Origin: Parathalassolituus penaei
Lineage (GTDB): Bacteria > Pseudomonadota > Gammaproteobacteria > Pseudomonadales > Oceanobacteraceae
Direction: 5' to 3'
NCBI RefSeq assembly: GCF_026626885.1
Contig: NZ_JAPNOA010000013.1
Location: 517-50,339 of the forward strand
DNA length: 49,823 nt
Below, piece by piece: positions 18,398-27,348 of this stretch. A program made the translations under genes and the position numbers. The notes beneath the pieces were generated by a model, which worked only from the letters and a program-made list of their open reading frames with translations, was not told the DNA's origin and searched no databases. Every line of letters begins with the position of its first letter. Position 1 is the stretch's first letter.

Positions 18398-18472
18398 ATT
18401 TCTTCCTTGTATTGGATTGATTAAAGATTGATCAAATTCGAAAGATTCCGCTCCAATCGGATGTTGCCGGGT

Positions 18473-18700
18473 TGGCCCAGCGCAGCTGGCTACCCAATGC
18501 CCATCTGGGCGAGCCGGGATTCACCGCAACGGCCGACCCAGCCGGGGCATGGATGCCCCGCAAGGCCCGTTGGCACAGGGATGTGCCATCGGGCCGGGGT
18601 CGAAAAGCCGTTGTCGGGGAATACCGGGAAAACGAGCCCAGCCGGGCAAAGCAGGGGGAGGCCCGCCCGGCCGGGGGACAAGGTCCCCCAAGAGGGCAAG
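18473..18700 (+). repeat. Multi-hairpin dispersed repeat, copy R2
   Basis: A full-length 228-bp copy in the opposite orientation to R1. The ordered hairpin blocks are GCCCATCTGGGC (near 18500), GGGGCATGGATGCCCC (near 18545), TGGCACAGGGATGTGCCA (near 18570), GCCCAGCCGGGC (near 18640) and GGGGGACAAGGTCCCCC (near 18675). R1 and R2 have their starting ends facing the membrane-protein gene. Confidence 0.9.
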
Positions 18701-18763
18701 CGGCGCCTTCCGTGATCAAGCCTGGCTGATCGCATCTGCGACATCCAACATAAAAACCGGACG

Positions 18764-18797
18764 AAAAAATGCCGATCGGTGTTTAACCGATCGGCAT
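18764..18797 (-). terminator. Intrinsic terminator of the OmpA-like gene
   Basis: On the minus strand a 12-bp perfect stem (ATGCCGATCGGT with ACCGATCGGCAT, 18769-18797, 5-base loop) is followed by TTTTTTCG. It lies about 50 bp after the stop of the OmpA-like lipoprotein gene. Confidence 0.9.
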
Positions 18798-18849
18798 GAC
18801 AGGCAAGCCCCTTGGGGGGTGCCGTTAACCCATCACCCGCAACGAATTA

Positions 18850-19533
18850 TTAAGTTGCCGGTACCAGGGTGATTTCCACACGACGGTTTTGCTGCTTGCC
18901 AGCGGCTGTGCTGTTGCTGGCAATCGGGTTATTTTCACCAAAACCAACGGTTTCCAGACGCACCGCGTTGATACCGCCGGACTTCAGGTAATCCGATACA
19001 GAGCGGGCACGTTGTTCCGACAGGGTCTGGTTGTATTCTGCAGAACCGTCGCTGTCGGTGTGGCCAGCCACCACCACCAGAGTCTTGTCGTATTCCTTCA
19101 GAACCACCACCACCGAGTTCAGCACGTCATAGAAACTGGACGCGATGTCAGAACGGGATTGGGCGAAGGTAATGTTGCCCGGCATGATCAGGTTGATGTT
19201 GTCGCCATCACGTTGAACCGAAACACCGGTGCCACGCAGCTGTTTGCGCAGTTTGGCTTCCTGGGCATCCATGTAATAACCGATACCACCACCAATTGCA
19301 CCACCACCCACAGCCGCCGCCAGAATACGCTGATTACGTTTCTTGGAGCTCTTTTCGTCCTTGTTGTCGAGATAGGCAATTACCGCCCCCACACCAGCAC
19401 CAATACCGGCACCAATCGCGGTGTTGGAGGTTTTTTCTTCGCCAGTGTAGGCATCAAAGGTGGTACAGCCGGAGGTCACCAGAACCGCCGCCAGCGTGGC
19501 GGACAAAGTGGCAGTGCTAAACATTTTTTTCAT
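18850..19533 (-). CDS. OmpA-family lipoprotein with glycine zipper (YiaD-like)
   Basis: This 227-residue outer-membrane lipoprotein probably links the membrane to peptidoglycan. The N terminus is a lipoprotein signal ending VLVTSGC, with Cys as the acylation site. A glycine-zipper region (IGAGIGAGVGAVIAYLDN and AVGGGAIGGGIGYYMD) follows at about residues 38-90. The C-terminal OmpA domain (about 115-225) holds GHTDSDGSAEYNQTLSEQRA and GFGENNPIASNSTAAGKQQN, the peptidoglycan-binding signature. The start at 19533 gives the compact MKKMFSTATL signal peptide; an ATG at 19545 is an alternative. Transcribed alone, divergent from the SDR gene. Confidence 0.92.
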   Translation of the reverse strand: MKKMFSTATLSATLAAVLVTSGCTTFDAYTGEEKTSNTAIGAGIGAGVGAVIAYLDNKDEKSSKKRNQRILAAAVGGGAIGGGIGYYMDAQEAKLRKQLRGTGVSVQRDGDNINLIMPGNITFAQSRSDIASSFYDVLNSVVVVLKEYDKTLVVVAGHTDSDGSAEYNQTLSEQRARSVSDYLKSGGINAVRLETVGFGENNPIASNSTAAGKQQNRRVEITLVPAT

Positions 19534-19795
19534 GATCGCTCGCATCCTGAGTCGAAAGTTTGGTCCGGATTTTACAGGAGATGGACTGCCGGAAACCGGA
19601 AAAGTGCCACACGAATCCAAATCCAATACGCCAATGTACTGTTTCTGAAGCACTTTTTCTGGCTGTTACCAAAAACCCGAATCCACTGAACACCACAAAT
19701 GAGAACTCAGCTTTCCGCCTGCGGGTTCCCGGCGCTTGTCAGCTCCGTGGTAAAAGGCAGTCCTCCTACCCGGTAAACAATACGAGGATATTGTT

Positions 19796-20587
19796 ATGGA
19801 TCTGCAACTGCAGGGAAAAACCGCTCTGGTCACCGGTAGTACCGCCGGTATTGGTCTGGCTACTGCCAAAGCCCTGCTGGCTGAAGGTGCTCATGTGATT
19901 ATCACTGGCCGCACCCATGAAGGTGTTGAAGCGGCGATCGCCAGCCTCGATACATCCGGTCCCGGCAAAATCAGTGGTTTTGCTGGTGATCTGGTGCTGG
20001 CGGAAACCGCTTCAGCGCTGAAACTGGCCTACCCGGAAATCGATATTCTGGTGAACAACCTCGGTATTTTTGAGCCGGTAGCGTTTGAAGACATCAGCGA
20101 CAACGAATGGCGTCGTTTCTTCGAAGTAAACGTCCTCAGCGGTGTCCGCCTGGCACGTTTGTATCTGGGCGGCATGAAAGCCCGCAACTGGGGCCGCATG
20201 ATTTTTATCTCCAGCGAAAGTGCCATTCAGATTCCGCAAGAAATGATCCATTACGGCATGACCAAAGCCGCAGAAATCGCAGTTGCTCGTGGTCTGGCCG
20301 AAGACGTAGCGGGCACCGGTATTACCGTTAACTCGGTACTGCCAGGTCCGACCCGCTCCCGTGGCGTAGTGGATTTTGTAAACGAACTGGCCGCTGCCGA
20401 CGGCAAGACATTCGCCACTTTCGAGCAGGAGTTCTTCGAGAAAGTCCGCCCAAGCTCGCTGATCAAACGGTTCGCCGAACCGGAAGAAGTCGCCGCCATG
20501 ATCTGTTACCTGTGCAGCCCACTGGCATCCGCCACCACCGGCGCTGCTCTGCGGGTAGACGGTGGCGTGGTGAAAAGCGCTTACTGA
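19796..20587 (+). CDS. SDR-family oxidoreductase
   Basis: This 263-residue classical short-chain dehydrogenase/reductase has the cofactor motif TGSTAGIG (14-21), the structural NNLG motif (near 83) and the active-site Ser139/140 with Tyr153-x3-Lys157 (YGMTK). It ends in the usual RVDGG segment. An Arg after the second beta strand (ITGRTHEG) suggests NADP(H) preference. The substrate cannot be told from sequence. ACGAGGA precedes the ATG. It stands 140 bp before a lipoprotein gene on the same strand with no evident functional link. Confidence 0.9.
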   Translation: MDLQLQGKTALVTGSTAGIGLATAKALLAEGAHVIITGRTHEGVEAAIASLDTSGPGKISGFAGDLVLAETASALKLAYPEIDILVNNLGIFEPVAFEDISDNEWRRFFEVNVLSGVRLARLYLGGMKARNWGRMIFISSESAIQIPQEMIHYGMTKAAEIAVARGLAEDVAGTGITVNSVLPGPTRSRGVVDFVNELAAADGKTFATFEQEFFEKVRPSSLIKRFAEPEEVAAMICYLCSPLASATTGAALRVDGGVVKSAY

Positions 20588-20728
20588 GCCGCCATCGTGC
20601 CGGTGTTCACAGCACCGGTACTTCTTTTGCCAAATTCACGGCCAGACCGTTCAGCCTAAAAGGTGATAGGGGTAATATGTTTGCCGATCAGAACCCTATC
20701 CTCCAAAAGGACAACCCAAGGATTAACC

Positions 20729-21577
20729 ATGCTGAAACGCCTGTGTGCTCTCCTGTTGCCTGTCGCGCTGTTGTTTAGCGGCTGTGCCACAGTAAAAGAT
20801 ACCCTCAACGTGAAAAAGCCGACCGCCAACGTTAAAGACGTTAATGTGACCGGTATGACCCTCGACAGCGTCAGCCTGCTGCTCGACCTCGACATCAAGA
20901 ACCCGAACGGTTTTGCTATCAACACCAACGGTTTTGACCTTGATCTGCAGGTAGAGAAAAAATCCCTGGCCACCCTCAACATGACCGATACCCGTGTTGC
21001 CCTGCCAGCCAATGGCAACGCCACCACCTCCGTACCGGTTACCCTGAAGTTTGTCGACATCCTGTCGACCCTGAGCCAGCTGCAGAACCAGAAAGAATTC
21101 GCTTACAACATTGAAGCCGGTTTCAAGTTCAACCTGCCAGTACTGGGCGACATCCGTATCCCACTGTCCTACTCCGACAAGTTGCCAATTCCAGCCATGC
21201 CAAAATTGTCGCTGGAAACCGCCAAACTCAACAGCGTTGGCCTGAGTGGTGCTGATATGACCCTGCTGGTTAACGTAGCCAACCCGAACGCCTTCGGTCT
21301 GGACCTGAACAAGCTGGACTACCAGATCAGTGCTGGCAGCAGCTCACTGATTTCCGGTGCGGTGAAATCCGTTACCCTGAAAGAAGGTGAATCCCAGCAG
21401 CTGGAAATCCCGATCAAGCTGGGTCTGGCCGAAGCCGGTGCTTCCCTGCTGAAAATGCTGAGTGGTAGCAAGGATGTTCAGATCGGCGTGAAGGGTAACC
21501 TCGATTACTCATCATCCCTGCCTTACTGGAATCCTGATCCGGTCAGCTTCAACCTGACCAAACAGCTGAGCAAATAA
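20729..21577 (+). CDS. LEA type 2 (WHy domain) family lipoprotein
   Basis: This 282-residue predicted lipoprotein has a signal sequence ending LLFSGC (Cys19). The mature part holds two tandem LEA14/WHy-like beta-sandwich repeats. One is around DSVSLLLDLDIKNPNGFAIN and the other around GADMTLLVNVANPNAFGLDL; each carries the typical NPN signature. Bacterial members are surface or periplasmic proteins connected with stress and desiccation in other groups; the role here is inferred. CAAGGATT precedes the ATG; a longer in-frame start at 20663 would place residues before the signal peptide. A strong terminator follows. Confidence 0.88.
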   Translation: MLKRLCALLLPVALLFSGCATVKDTLNVKKPTANVKDVNVTGMTLDSVSLLLDLDIKNPNGFAINTNGFDLDLQVEKKSLATLNMTDTRVALPANGNATTSVPVTLKFVDILSTLSQLQNQKEFAYNIEAGFKFNLPVLGDIRIPLSYSDKLPIPAMPKLSLETAKLNSVGLSGADMTLLVNVANPNAFGLDLNKLDYQISAGSSSLISGAVKSVTLKEGESQQLEIPIKLGLAEAGASLLKMLSGSKDVQIGVKGNLDYSSSLPYWNPDPVSFNLTKQLSK

Positions 21578-21584
21578 GCTCTTG

Positions 21585-21615
21585 ACTGGCGGCCTGCGGG
21601 CCGCCAGTTTGTTTC
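21585..21615 (+). terminator. Intrinsic terminator of the LEA-type lipoprotein gene
   Basis: ACTGGCGGCC (21585-21594) pairs with GGCCGCCAGT (21599-21608) around a 4-base loop, followed by TTGTTTC. Confidence 0.88.
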
Positions 21616-22133
21616 TGGCTCCCGCCGCTGCCGATTGCGATTGTCTTCTTGTGTAAACCATCAAAATTCTGCACCGCCTTTCCGCTTCCCTCCCTCTGTA
21701 TTGTTACGTGTATTCCCCACGACACCACACTCATACCAAGGACTGAGATATTACTCGCCCGCACACGGCGCAGTGGTTCATATGTCAACGTATATAACGG
21801 AACCAATCAGGTCAGCCACTACAAAGACAAAACTGATTCACGAAATTTGCTTGCCTCAGTTAGCCATTTGCGCCCTGTTAAAGGACAAATACGACTCGCC
21901 AGAGTGACATTTGCGACATTTTGTCGCTTTTAAACAATACGGGATAAGCCTCTGTTTTTATTGGATTTTGTGATGCTTTTTCTGAATTTCTGTCATCAAA
22001 ACGACACAAAAGCCCAAATGCGAACAATTATTGTCCGACAATCTGTTTGTTATGGCATTTCAAATTCGTTATAAAGCGCTCGCTCGGACAAATTGAGCCA
22101 ATAACTAAAACAGAAATCTGCGAGACCTTTGAA
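21616..22133. other. AT-richer intergenic region before the PilJ-like gene
   Basis: These 518 bp hold no gene I can support; short ORFs across it lack ribosome sites and conserved features. It contains a small hairpin GCGACA...TGTCGC (21913-21927) followed by TTTT, the inverted motif TTGTCCGACAA (22031-22041) and a plausible promoter at 22047-22075. Confidence 0.55.
22047..22075 (+). promoter_or_regulatory. Predicted sigma-70 promoter of the PilJ-like gene
   Basis: TTGTTA (22047-22052) and TATAAA (22070-22075) are separated by 17 bp. The -10 lies about 58 bp before the ATG at 22134. Match by eye only. Confidence 0.5.
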
Positions 22134-22928
22134 ATGAAATTCCTGCGCCTTGTAACCGTCTGCCTGCTGGGCATGATCGGTTTTACTTCTGTATCTGCCA
22201 TGACGGATGCCGAAGCTGTCAACATTTCCGGTGCCCAGCGTATGCTGAGCCAACGAATGATGAAGAGTTACCTGATGATTGGTGCCGAGGTCAAAGCGGA
22301 TGTGGCCCAGCAACAACTGGATGAAAGCATCGCTCTTTACGAACAACGCCTGCTTGACCTGCGCGATTACGCGGTCGGTGCCAATAACGACGTACGTACC
22401 CGTCTCAGTGCCGTTGAAGGTATCTGGAAACAGCACCGTCAGAACCTGCTGAGCGCGCCCAACAAAGGCACTATTGAAGGCTTGCTGACTGAAAACCTGA
22501 GCCTGCTCAACGCCAGCAATGACGTGGTTGTGGCCATTGCCAAACACGCCAACCTGCCGAGTGCTGATCTGGTGAATATTTCCGGTCGCCAGCGTATGTT
22601 GTCGCAGCGAATTGCCAAGGCTTATGTCGCCATGTACTGGAACATCAATAACAACCAGATTCGTAGCGAATTTGACGAAGCCATCAAGACGTTCGATGAA
22701 TCCCTGGCGTACCTGCAGAAATCCCCATTAAATACTCCCGAGCTTAAAGCCGCCCTTGATCGTGTACAGTCCCAGTGGAACTTCTCTCGTTCCGGCTTCA
22801 AGCTGGACGATAACGGTCACTATGTACCAACCGTAATCTCCGTTACCACTGATACCATGCTGAAGCAGATGGATGAGATCACCAAGCTGTACGAAACCGT
22901 GATGGATTCCCAGCAAGCCAAGAGCTGA
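22134..22928 (+). CDS. Periplasmic protein with two PilJ/NarX-type sensor repeats
   Basis: This 264-residue protein has a signal peptide (LRLVTVCLLGMIGFTSVSA) and no further membrane segment. The mature part contains two copies of the helical type IV pili methyl-accepting transducer N-terminal (PilJ-N) motif, also seen in NarX sensors. These are NISGAQRMLSQRMMKSYLMI (about residue 27) and NISGRQRMLSQRIAKAYVAM (about 143). In known proteins this fold binds small ligands (nitrate in NarX) as part of a kinase or chemoreceptor. Here it stands alone, so it may be a free periplasmic binding protein feeding a separate receptor; this is inference. A bidirectional terminator follows. Confidence 0.85.
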   Translation: MKFLRLVTVCLLGMIGFTSVSAMTDAEAVNISGAQRMLSQRMMKSYLMIGAEVKADVAQQQLDESIALYEQRLLDLRDYAVGANNDVRTRLSAVEGIWKQHRQNLLSAPNKGTIEGLLTENLSLLNASNDVVVAIAKHANLPSADLVNISGRQRMLSQRIAKAYVAMYWNINNNQIRSEFDEAIKTFDESLAYLQKSPLNTPELKAALDRVQSQWNFSRSGFKLDDNGHYVPTVISVTTDTMLKQMDEITKLYETVMDSQQAKS

Positions 22929-22950
22929 TATCTGTCTGCTGTCCGGGCGA

Positions 22951-22986
22951 AAAAAAACAGGGTTGCTTGCGCAACCCTGTTTTTTA
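22951..22986. terminator. Bidirectional terminator between PilJ-like gene and SlyD-like gene
   Basis: CAGGGTTGC (22958-22966) pairs with GCAACCCTG (22971-22979), flanked by an A run on the left and TTTTTT on the right, so each strand ends in a U tract. It separates two convergent genes. Confidence 0.93.
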
Positions 22987-23040
22987 TGGGTAACGGTTGG
23001 CGCCAACAAAGTCGGCGCCCACCGTAACAGCCGCCACAAC

Positions 23041-23526
23041 TCAGTGGTGGTGACCGCCTTCGCCGTGAACGTGGCCATGAGACATCTCTTCATCGCTGGC
23101 ATCACGTACAGAGTGTACGGAAACGCTGAAGGTCAGGTTCTTGCCAGCCAGTGGGTGGTTGGCGTCAACAGTGATCATCTCTTCTTCCACTTCGGTCACG
23201 ATCAGGCTGATTGGGCCTTGAGCAGTATTGGCAGTGAAAGTCATGCCTGGCTCGATTACATCAACGCCGGTGAACGCTTCACGTGGCACTTTCTGAACGC
23301 GGTCTTCGCTGTATTCGCCGTAAGCGTCAGCGGCTTCAACGGTTACTTCGAACTCGTCACCCACAGTCTTGCCTTCCAGAGCAGCTTCCAGACCCGGAAT
23401 GATGTTCTGGGCACCGTGCAGGTAAGTCATTGGTGCACCGCCCTCGGATGAATCGATGGTTTCACCAGAGGCTGCATCAACCACTTTATAGTGAATGGAA
23501 ACCACTTTTTTCTGGGTGATAGTCAT
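23041..23526 (-). CDS. slyD: FKBP-type peptidyl-prolyl isomerase, SlyD-like
   Basis: This 161-residue cytosolic FKBP isomerase/chaperone is of the SlyD type. The FKBP part (VVSIHYKVVDAASGETIDSS, then YLHGAQNIIPGLEAALEG) is split by the insert-in-flap domain (about residues 70-125), which gives SlyD chaperone activity. The C terminus ends in a short His-rich tail (SHGHVHGEGGHHH) fit for nickel or other metal binding, though shorter than in E. coli. I chose the ATG giving MTITQKKVVSIHY; starts 4 and 19 codons upstream are in frame. Naming slyD is by domain order; other FKBPs of this branch lack the His tail. Confidence 0.9.
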   Translation of the reverse strand: MTITQKKVVSIHYKVVDAASGETIDSSEGGAPMTYLHGAQNIIPGLEAALEGKTVGDEFEVTVEAADAYGEYSEDRVQKVPREAFTGVDVIEPGMTFTANTAQGPISLIVTEVEEEMITVDANHPLAGKNLTFSVSVHSVRDASDEEMSHGHVHGEGGHHH

Positions 23527-23643
23527 AATCTTGTCCATTGGTAACTGGCCGGAAACCCCGGCCTTGGGTGAAGCCTGCCTCACAAATCACGGCAGGCCGA
23601 ATAAAAGAATCGCCAGTATAACAACTGCGGACTTCACTGCCAG

Positions 23644-24885
23644 TCAGTATTGATGGATTGAGAACTGACTACGGACAAGCCACTGGTTAAAAGCCTGCTC
23701 CAGTACCACAGCACCACCTTCGTAGGACGCCAGCGCCACTTCCGGCACAAAACGGTGACAGGGCGCATCGGCATAACTTTCCAGCAAGCGCCCCAACCAG
23801 CGCCGCCCAGCCTCGTGGCCCATCAGAAAGTGCACAAAGGCAGAGGCTCGCAAATAATTCATGCCCTTGGACTGGGTTGCATAAAACTGGCTGCGATCCA
23901 TACCGGTCAGGCGTACCAGAGACACACCGTTTTTATGCTGCGCTTTCGCAAACAGGCCCGGATGCACCAAAGCGGCATTCATTTGCCAATCCAGACGCTC
24001 CATATACTCCGCCAGCCCTTCACTCAGCCACATCGGCAAACTGCCCAGCATGGCGGTGGTAATAGCATGGGTCATTTCATGGCGAGCCAGTGAACGGGTG
24101 TAGTCCATGGCTTTATCAAGGCCACGGCGACGATCAAACGGAATATACATCCGGTGTTCCGCCGAGCTGTAAAACGCCCCGGTATTACGATCAAGATTGT
24201 GCGAGCGCAGCTGGGTCGCAAAGCTGTTCCAATCCGGGTACAGATTCACATTGAGCTGCATAGCGCGGTGCTGCCGCGCCGGAATCAGATCGGTAATGAT
24301 GCGATACATCAGGCTGGCTTCGTTCTCCAACGCGGTTGCCATCGGCGGATAACCATCCCAGCCGGGATAATCGACCTTGAGCTGAAACTGGCGTTGCTGA
24401 CGTTCATAACGATTACTGAGGTCTTCAGCACCACCTTGCGGGCGATCTCCAAAGTGGACCTGCCCCTGAGCATCGGTCCAGCGATATACCTGCTGGCTTT
24501 TCTGCTCGACTTTTGCGGCTGGCATGGGTTGCTGACACATCACCTGCGACACCACTTCTACCCGCGCTGACTCGTCAGGTTCATCAGTGGTCGGCTCAGA
24601 TACCGGTGACGTGGGAGTGGGTACAGATGATGGTACTGGCAACATCGCAGGGTCCTGCAGTTCAGGTGCCGCAGGCTCAACCGCTAGTGGCGGTAAGGGC
24701 GCTGACCATCCCAGCGCCCACAACAACAGAACCGGCTCCCGACGATCGAGCCCGGCGCTGCTCAGCGCCTCAACATTGTGAATGATGTATTGGCGTTGCG
24801 CCGGAACACAGGCTTGCCAGACGACTTCAATCGCCACCAGCAACAGCAGCAAGGCTTGCAGGCCTAGCGACACAAAATTTTTCAC
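23644..24885 (-). CDS. Membrane-anchored zinc metallopeptidase with DUF4124 domain
   Basis: This 413-residue protein has one N-terminal hydrophobic segment (FVSLGLQALLLLLVAIEVVW). A proline-rich linker (about 62-105) leads to a DUF4124 domain (QVYRWTDAQGQVHFGDRP, 132-149) and a peptidase-MA-like gluzincin domain. The zinc motif HEMTH is at 269-273, with the expected downstream Glu in LSEGLAEYME. The catalytic part is probably periplasmic. DUF4124 usually sits in cell-envelope proteins and may bind glycans. The gene starts 23 bp after the stop of the UvrD-like helicase, so they are likely co-transcribed although their functions differ. The substrate is unknown. Confidence 0.87.
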   Translation of the reverse strand: MKNFVSLGLQALLLLLVAIEVVWQACVPAQRQYIIHNVEALSSAGLDRREPVLLLWALGWSAPLPPLAVEPAAPELQDPAMLPVPSSVPTPTSPVSEPTTDEPDESARVEVVSQVMCQQPMPAAKVEQKSQQVYRWTDAQGQVHFGDRPQGGAEDLSNRYERQQRQFQLKVDYPGWDGYPPMATALENEASLMYRIITDLIPARQHRAMQLNVNLYPDWNSFATQLRSHNLDRNTGAFYSSAEHRMYIPFDRRRGLDKAMDYTRSLARHEMTHAITTAMLGSLPMWLSEGLAEYMERLDWQMNAALVHPGLFAKAQHKNGVSLVRLTGMDRSQFYATQSKGMNYLRASAFVHFLMGHEAGRRWLGRLLESYADAPCHRFVPEVALASYEGGAVVLEQAFNQWLVRSQFSIHQY

Positions 24886-24908
24886 AGAACATCCCTGTCA
24901 AGTAGAAA

Positions 24909-27314
24909 TCAGAAGCCGGGTGGTTTGCCATCCGGCCATTCCAGCCGTGGTAAAACAGCACCACGGACAAAATCCCGCGTCCCCGCCTGGCCCTTGAAAC
25001 GAATGGTCAGATAACCAGGATCCGCCTTGATCAACTGCCCCGCACCCATCACGTCGTGAATAATCCGGCACGGTAATCCGGCAGCCTCGGAACCATCCTC
25101 CTGAAGATTGGTGGTGCGGGCAACACCATCCCCCACAAACAGGCCACTTTTCTTGCGACCGGCGGACACTGGACGCTGAGTGGCACGGGAGGAGGCGCTC
25201 AGCTGCAACTGTGGTTTACAACCAACAGCACGCAGATACTCATCAATCCAGGGCTGCCAGGGTTTCAGTAACTCCAGCTTTAACTCTGGCCGACTGCCAT
25301 CAGGAATGTCTTCCGGTATGTCTTCACCCAGCGTTGGCAACGCCTCCAACGCATTACCGACCCGCTTGCAGGTGTCCACTTCCAGTTCGCGATAAAAACG
25401 GCTGGCGGCATCCCGTGGGGTGTCCGCCTTTTTCACCGGCATTGGCACCAGCAGATGTAATTCATCGATGGCACGGGTCATGGCCACGTACAACAAACGT
25501 CGCTCACTTTCCTCACTGGCGGCGGTGGTGAACTCCCCCTCCGCTTCATACGGAAAATAATGGTCGTTAAGGCCGGGAATCAACACTACTGGCCATTCCA
25601 GACCTTTGCTCTTGTGGATGGACGTCAGGTGCACACCGGCACCGGCTCCTGGTTGATCGCGCTGGACCTTGCGTTGCTCTTTCAGCTCCCGTAACCAGGC
25701 CAGAGCATCCGCCGCCATCAGGTTGGTTTGCTGCATAAAACGCACAAACGCCCGCAAGGTTTGCTGGCGGTCTTCAATTTGCTGGGCTGAAAACGCACTG
25801 TCGGCAATCCCTTCCAGCAAATCGGTCTGATCCATATAACTTTTTAACAAGCGCCACGCCGGTTGTGGCTGGTGCTCAGCGGCGTGGAGCAACTCGGCGC
25901 GGTTTTCCAGTTGCTTGCGCTGCCAGCGATTCATGTCCTTTGGCAACACCTGCTGCAAGGCAGCTCCCAGATCGCTTGAAGTCCCAGCCATCTGCCGTGC
26001 CAGTTTCTCCAGCTCGAGCCGACGAATTTTCGGAAACGGCGTGGTCAGCAACATCAGCCAGCCCTGGTAACGCTGTTCATAATCGCGCTGGCCAAACTCA
26101 CCGGCGGCGATTTCCAGCAGCAGCCAGAAAATCTGCAGCTCCCAGCGTTCCAGTACCGACTGTGAATGATGCAGCTGATAGGGAATACCGTCCTGCAGGA
26201 ACGCCAGCTCAATCGGCGCACACAAGGCCCACAAGCGGTGAATCACGGCAATCTCTTCGGGCTTGCGCCCTTTCTGCAGTTGCTCTTTTACCTGCGCCAG
26301 CACTCGCAGCGCTTCGTCCTCCGCCGACACCGTGTGAACCTCAACCACGGTTTTCGGCGTACGGGAATGTGACAGACATAAAATCGGATCACGTTCGAGG
26401 TTATGACGGATCAGGTGATTGGCCAGCAACGACAGGCGATGGCCATAACGAAAAGTGTGTGGCAACGGATAATGGCTGACGCTACCGAACTGCTGTTCGA
26501 AGCCGGTGACAATCAGCTCCGGACGTGAGCCACGGAATTCATAAATGGTCTGGTCAGGGTCACCAATCACCATCAGCGAACCGCGGCCACCGTGCAGGGT
26601 TTGCAGCAAAAACTGTTGGATATCGTTGATGTCCTGATACTCGTCTACCAGCGTCCAGGCCATATGGCCACCAAAGGTCGCCGCCAGTTGCGGGCGTTCG
26701 AACAGGCATTTCACCGGGTCGTACAGCATGTCGGCGAAGGTGATACGTTGCTGTTGTTTGCGTGATTCTTCAAAGAGGCTGAACAGCGGCACAAATAACC
26801 GGCAGGACTCCGGCAGCCCCAGCAATTCAAAGACTTCAGCCGGAGAATCGAGCCCGGATTTGACCCGGTCGATAAAACCCAGCGCCGGTTCTACCCATTT
26901 TTTGCGCTGCGCCAGAATGTCCTGGCGGGTTTCATCATCTTCCGCCAGTTCCTGCAACATCCGCCAGATCATACCTTCACATTCACCGTCTCCCAGCAAT
27001 TTGCTCTGGTACGACGGCAACTCGCCCATCAACACCAGACGCTGGTAAATACGCAGACCAAGGGAATGAAAGGTACGGATTTCGGGTAATGGCTGGCCAG
27101 GTAACAGGCGTTCGAGACGGGCCTGAAAGTCCTCGCGGGCGGCCTTGTTATACATCAGCACCAGCATCCGACGTGGAGGTACACCATCGGCAAGGCGAGC
27201 ACGGATAAAGTGCGTCAGTGTCGTGGTTTTGCCAGCACCGGCAACGGCAACCACCCGGGCATGCCCGTGGTTGTGGTTCACCACCGCCTGTTGTTCAGCT
27301 GTCAGATACGCCAT
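24909..27314 (-). CDS. UvrD/PcrA-like superfamily 1 DNA helicase
   Basis: This 801-residue ATP-dependent 3'-5' DNA helicase is in the UvrD/Rep family. Motifs in order are LTAEQQAVVNH (Q), AGAGKTTTL (Walker A, from 25), VDEYQDIND (Walker B), GDPDQTIYEFRGS (III), HTFRYGHRLS (IV), SIHKSKGLEWPVVLIPG (V) and RRLLYVAMTRA (VI). The last ~60 residues (RIIHDVMGAGQLIKADPGYL, then IRFKG) resemble the PcrA/UvrD C-terminal Tudor-like domain that contacts RNA polymerase. It is divergent in sequence from classical UvrD and may be a second helicase of the genome. The ATG is at 27314; a metallopeptidase gene follows closely. Confidence 0.92.
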   Translation of the reverse strand: MAYLTAEQQAVVNHNHGHARVVAVAGAGKTTTLTHFIRARLADGVPPRRMLVLMYNKAAREDFQARLERLLPGQPLPEIRTFHSLGLRIYQRLVLMGELPSYQSKLLGDGECEGMIWRMLQELAEDDETRQDILAQRKKWVEPALGFIDRVKSGLDSPAEVFELLGLPESCRLFVPLFSLFEESRKQQQRITFADMLYDPVKCLFERPQLAATFGGHMAWTLVDEYQDINDIQQFLLQTLHGGRGSLMVIGDPDQTIYEFRGSRPELIVTGFEQQFGSVSHYPLPHTFRYGHRLSLLANHLIRHNLERDPILCLSHSRTPKTVVEVHTVSAEDEALRVLAQVKEQLQKGRKPEEIAVIHRLWALCAPIELAFLQDGIPYQLHHSQSVLERWELQIFWLLLEIAAGEFGQRDYEQRYQGWLMLLTTPFPKIRRLELEKLARQMAGTSSDLGAALQQVLPKDMNRWQRKQLENRAELLHAAEHQPQPAWRLLKSYMDQTDLLEGIADSAFSAQQIEDRQQTLRAFVRFMQQTNLMAADALAWLRELKEQRKVQRDQPGAGAGVHLTSIHKSKGLEWPVVLIPGLNDHYFPYEAEGEFTTAASEESERRLLYVAMTRAIDELHLLVPMPVKKADTPRDAASRFYRELEVDTCKRVGNALEALPTLGEDIPEDIPDGSRPELKLELLKPWQPWIDEYLRAVGCKPQLQLSASSRATQRPVSAGRKKSGLFVGDGVARTTNLQEDGSEAAGLPCRIIHDVMGAGQLIKADPGYLTIRFKGQAGTRDFVRGAVLPRLEWPDGKPPGF

Positions 27315-27348
27315 TACGCCTCCCGGAAATCAGGGGGCGAATAATAGC

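Noticed and set aside
18428-18872. Several ORFs of 85-107 codons across repeat R2 (and mirror ORFs in R1)
   Set aside because: They exist in most frames because the repeat is GC-rich and lacks stops; identical false ORFs appear at each repeat copy.
21649-21933. A 94-codon plus-strand ORF in the AT-rich gap
   Set aside because: No ribosome site, no recognisable domain, and composition like non-coding sequence.
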